A stretch of 64,000 nucleotides of DNA from Lindgomyces ingoldianus (lineage: Eukaryota; Ascomycota; Dothideomycetes; Pleosporales; Lindgomycetaceae). Below the pieces are notes generated by a model. It ran no database searches and was not told the DNA's origin. It saw nothing but the letters and a program-made list of their open reading frames with translations. Below are positions 62,100 through 64,000 of this stretch, in pieces; the stretch's first letter is position 1; each line of letters opens with the position of its first letter. The DNA lies in NCBI RefSeq assembly GCF_010093535.1, contig NW_022985246.1:13819-77818 (forward strand), in the 5' to 3' direction. The translations under genes were made by a program, and so were the position numbers.

Positions 62100-64000
62100 C
62101 GCCTAGCTCTAGCCTAGAGGGCACTAGTACGTTATTACCTAAGCGCTTTCTTAGTAATGGCTTAACTTCTTACAGCTCTTACATGCCTTCTACTCTACTA
62201 TCTAGTGTAGTTGTTACATATCTCTCTAATTATAATTTATAGTAAGTGTTTTTAAAGTTTTTTCTTTAAGTGTTTAAAGTTCTTTTGTTAGCAAGTAAAG
62301 TAGAGCCTACTGTTATATAAAGTTAGTATTAAGCGTTTTTTTTCTACTATTATCTTTATAGTTCTAGGTTCCTATCTTCTTTCTTACTCTAGGCAGCCTA
62401 TTGCTATTCTGTACCTACCTATTATTTTTATAATGTTAATGTCTAGCAACTATTCTACTAGGTCTACTAGTGCCTTTTTTTTTAGAAGGGGAGGTTTTTT
62501 TTTTTTAGTTTTTATTTGCTAAAGTATTTATATTTAAAGTGTGTTCTATCTACAGTATTAAAAGAGAAAGTGCTAAATAGTTTTTTCTACTTAACTACAT
62601 ATGCACATATTTAAGTCTACAGCTTTTATTTAGTATAGGTATATGTTTAGCTATGTTATTCTAGTTTATAATTATGCTAGTATCTTTGCTTTTTACTAAG
62701 TTAGAGTGTTATAGAGCTTCTTAGTGTGTTTTTTTAGTAAAGCTATGTTTATCTTGCGTAAGTATTTCTTTACTTTTATTAGTAAGTCTTTTCTCTATCT
62801 TAGGTTTCTTACTATAGTCCTAGTTACTGTTAACCTTACTTAGTAAAAGAGTCTAGTTAGTACACTGCTATTTACTATAGCTTTTCTTACTGCTTTTTTA
62901 GCCTCCTTTACTAAATTATTGCTTCTTGCTAGGCACTATACTATATATATAGAGCACTGCCTTTTTCTTAGTGCATAAGTTGCGTTGTAGATTTGTTTAA
63001 TGCTAGCTTAGCTAGACTAATTTTGTAGTTAGTGTATTGCCTATATAGCTACTTAGCTACTAGTAAGAATAATAACCTAGTCTACTGTCTAGCATGTTAG
63101 AAGGGAGGTCAGCACTGCCGCTATTGCTGCTAGCTCTGCTGTGTAGAGGTTTTGCTCTATTCTAGGTTCTAAGGTAAAGGACAAGGTAGCAGCTTAAGTA
63201 GGCGCTCCCCTCTGCGTGTTGTCTATCGCCTCTCTTATTCCTACTATACTAAGCTAGACAGATGCGCTTGTTGTAATTTTAATACTATTACACTAGTTAG
63301 CTAGTATTATAGCTTTTACTTAGTTTAGTTTAATTATTACTAAAATATAATAGTTTTATAGCTGTATACTATATAAATTAATTATTTTTATTTAGTTAGT
63401 ATTAAGCTTTTCTAGCTATTTTATAATCTTTTATAGTAGTAATTAAAACTGTTAAAAGCTTATAATATAGAATTTTAACATAAAGTTTATTTTTAGTAGT
63501 GTGTAGACATTAATCTACATTTTAATAGCTCTTACTATGTAGCGTTTATGCACTGTTTATAGACTTGCTTCTGCCTCTGCTACAGCTACAGTAACTGTCT
63601 AGAAGCAGCCTATAACAGCTTAAGCTTTTATTTTTTATATTTTAGTTATTACTTCTATTAAAATTATGCTGCACATGTGCATCTATACACTTAATATATA
63701 GTCTACTACTAGTGCTACTATTAACTTAAAAAGCTGCTAGGCTGTAGCAGAGAAGACTATTTGTAACTGCTTTAGCGCTAGGGCTGCCCTTAGGCCTCTT
63801 GCTGCTGCCCTTACTATGTGCTGCTTATATCTTAGCCTTACATTTATAATAACACCTAGGATTTTAGCTTTTATTATTAGTTTAACTAGCTATTTTTTAA
63901 CACTTACTAGTTTTACACTTATTTTACTTTTATTTTTTATAAAGTGTATTAGAGTAGTCTTATCTTTTTTAAAAGTTGCTTTACTTTTCTTTTTCTACTT
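62100..64000 (-). mobile_element. Tad1-type LINE (non-LTR retrotransposon) relic, continuing past the window
   Basis: Read on the minus strand, about 63380-63870 gives a continuous but stop-broken match to the C-terminal end of the Tad1 reverse transcriptase region: GLRAALALKQL, then a LIVALVVDY block (VAPVVDY in the family), an MHMC block, and TVTVAVAEAEASL followed by TVHKRY. The part to the left (62100-63380) would be the RNase H and 3' region; only the general sense supports this. The left limit is approximate. Confidence 0.75.

Overview
The window looks like an accessory or subtelomere-type block of a filamentous ascomycete (Pezizomycotina) genome. The genes carry introns of 45-56 bp with GTAWGT-like donors and CTAAC-type branch sites, and they lie as GC-balanced islands in very AT-rich DNA. 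That AT-rich DNA is almost entirely retrotransposon wreckage. It is poor in CpA/TpG and rich in TpA, as repeat-induced point mutation (RIP) would leave it. I cannot name the species.

Gene island 1 (1.7-12.1 kb) holds a beta-lactamase/transesterase-like serine hydrolase on the minus strand and, divergent from it, a highly reducing polyketide synthase (KS-AT-DH-MT-ER-KR-ACP). The PKS is broken by a 206-bp solo LTR with a perfect 5-bp target duplication, and again by a one-base frameshift before the ER domain. Gene island 2 (22.4-29.3 kb) holds the first exon of a cytochrome P450 (minus strand, degenerate and cut off by the 3' LTR of a copia element). Divergent from it is a bifunctional copalyl diphosphate/kaurene synthase-type diterpene cyclase whose start codon reads ATA and which has a probable late frameshift. 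An intact four-exon aldo-keto reductase follows, then an O-methyltransferase whose last part is replaced by transposon DNA. The gene set is that of a polyketide plus diterpenoid secondary-metabolite locus (one mixed cluster or two neighbours) that is decaying. Only the hydrolase and the reductase still have full open frames.

The rest is a transposon nest that can be resolved from target-site duplications (TSDs). Between the islands (12.2-22.4 kb), one arm of a long-inverted-repeat element is followed by a copia element that itself contains a TRIM (417 bp), a full copia (14380-20751) and a solo LTR. To the right (29.3-59.0 kb), pieces of one copia family in opposite orientations are split by a second copia (29719-49198). 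That element holds a gypsy (30020-35471), a complete Tc1/mariner (36276-37605), a solo LTR with a 10-bp minisatellite (37894-38424) and another full copia (41140-47513). The outer fragment also holds a minus-strand gypsy (49752-56330) and an 1100-bp foldback element (56608-57707). The last 5 kb contains an unidentified relic, two solo LTRs, a degenerate tandem repeat and a Tad1-type LINE on the minus strand. Open frames inside these regions are remnants or artefacts of repeats. There are two 10-N assembly gaps.
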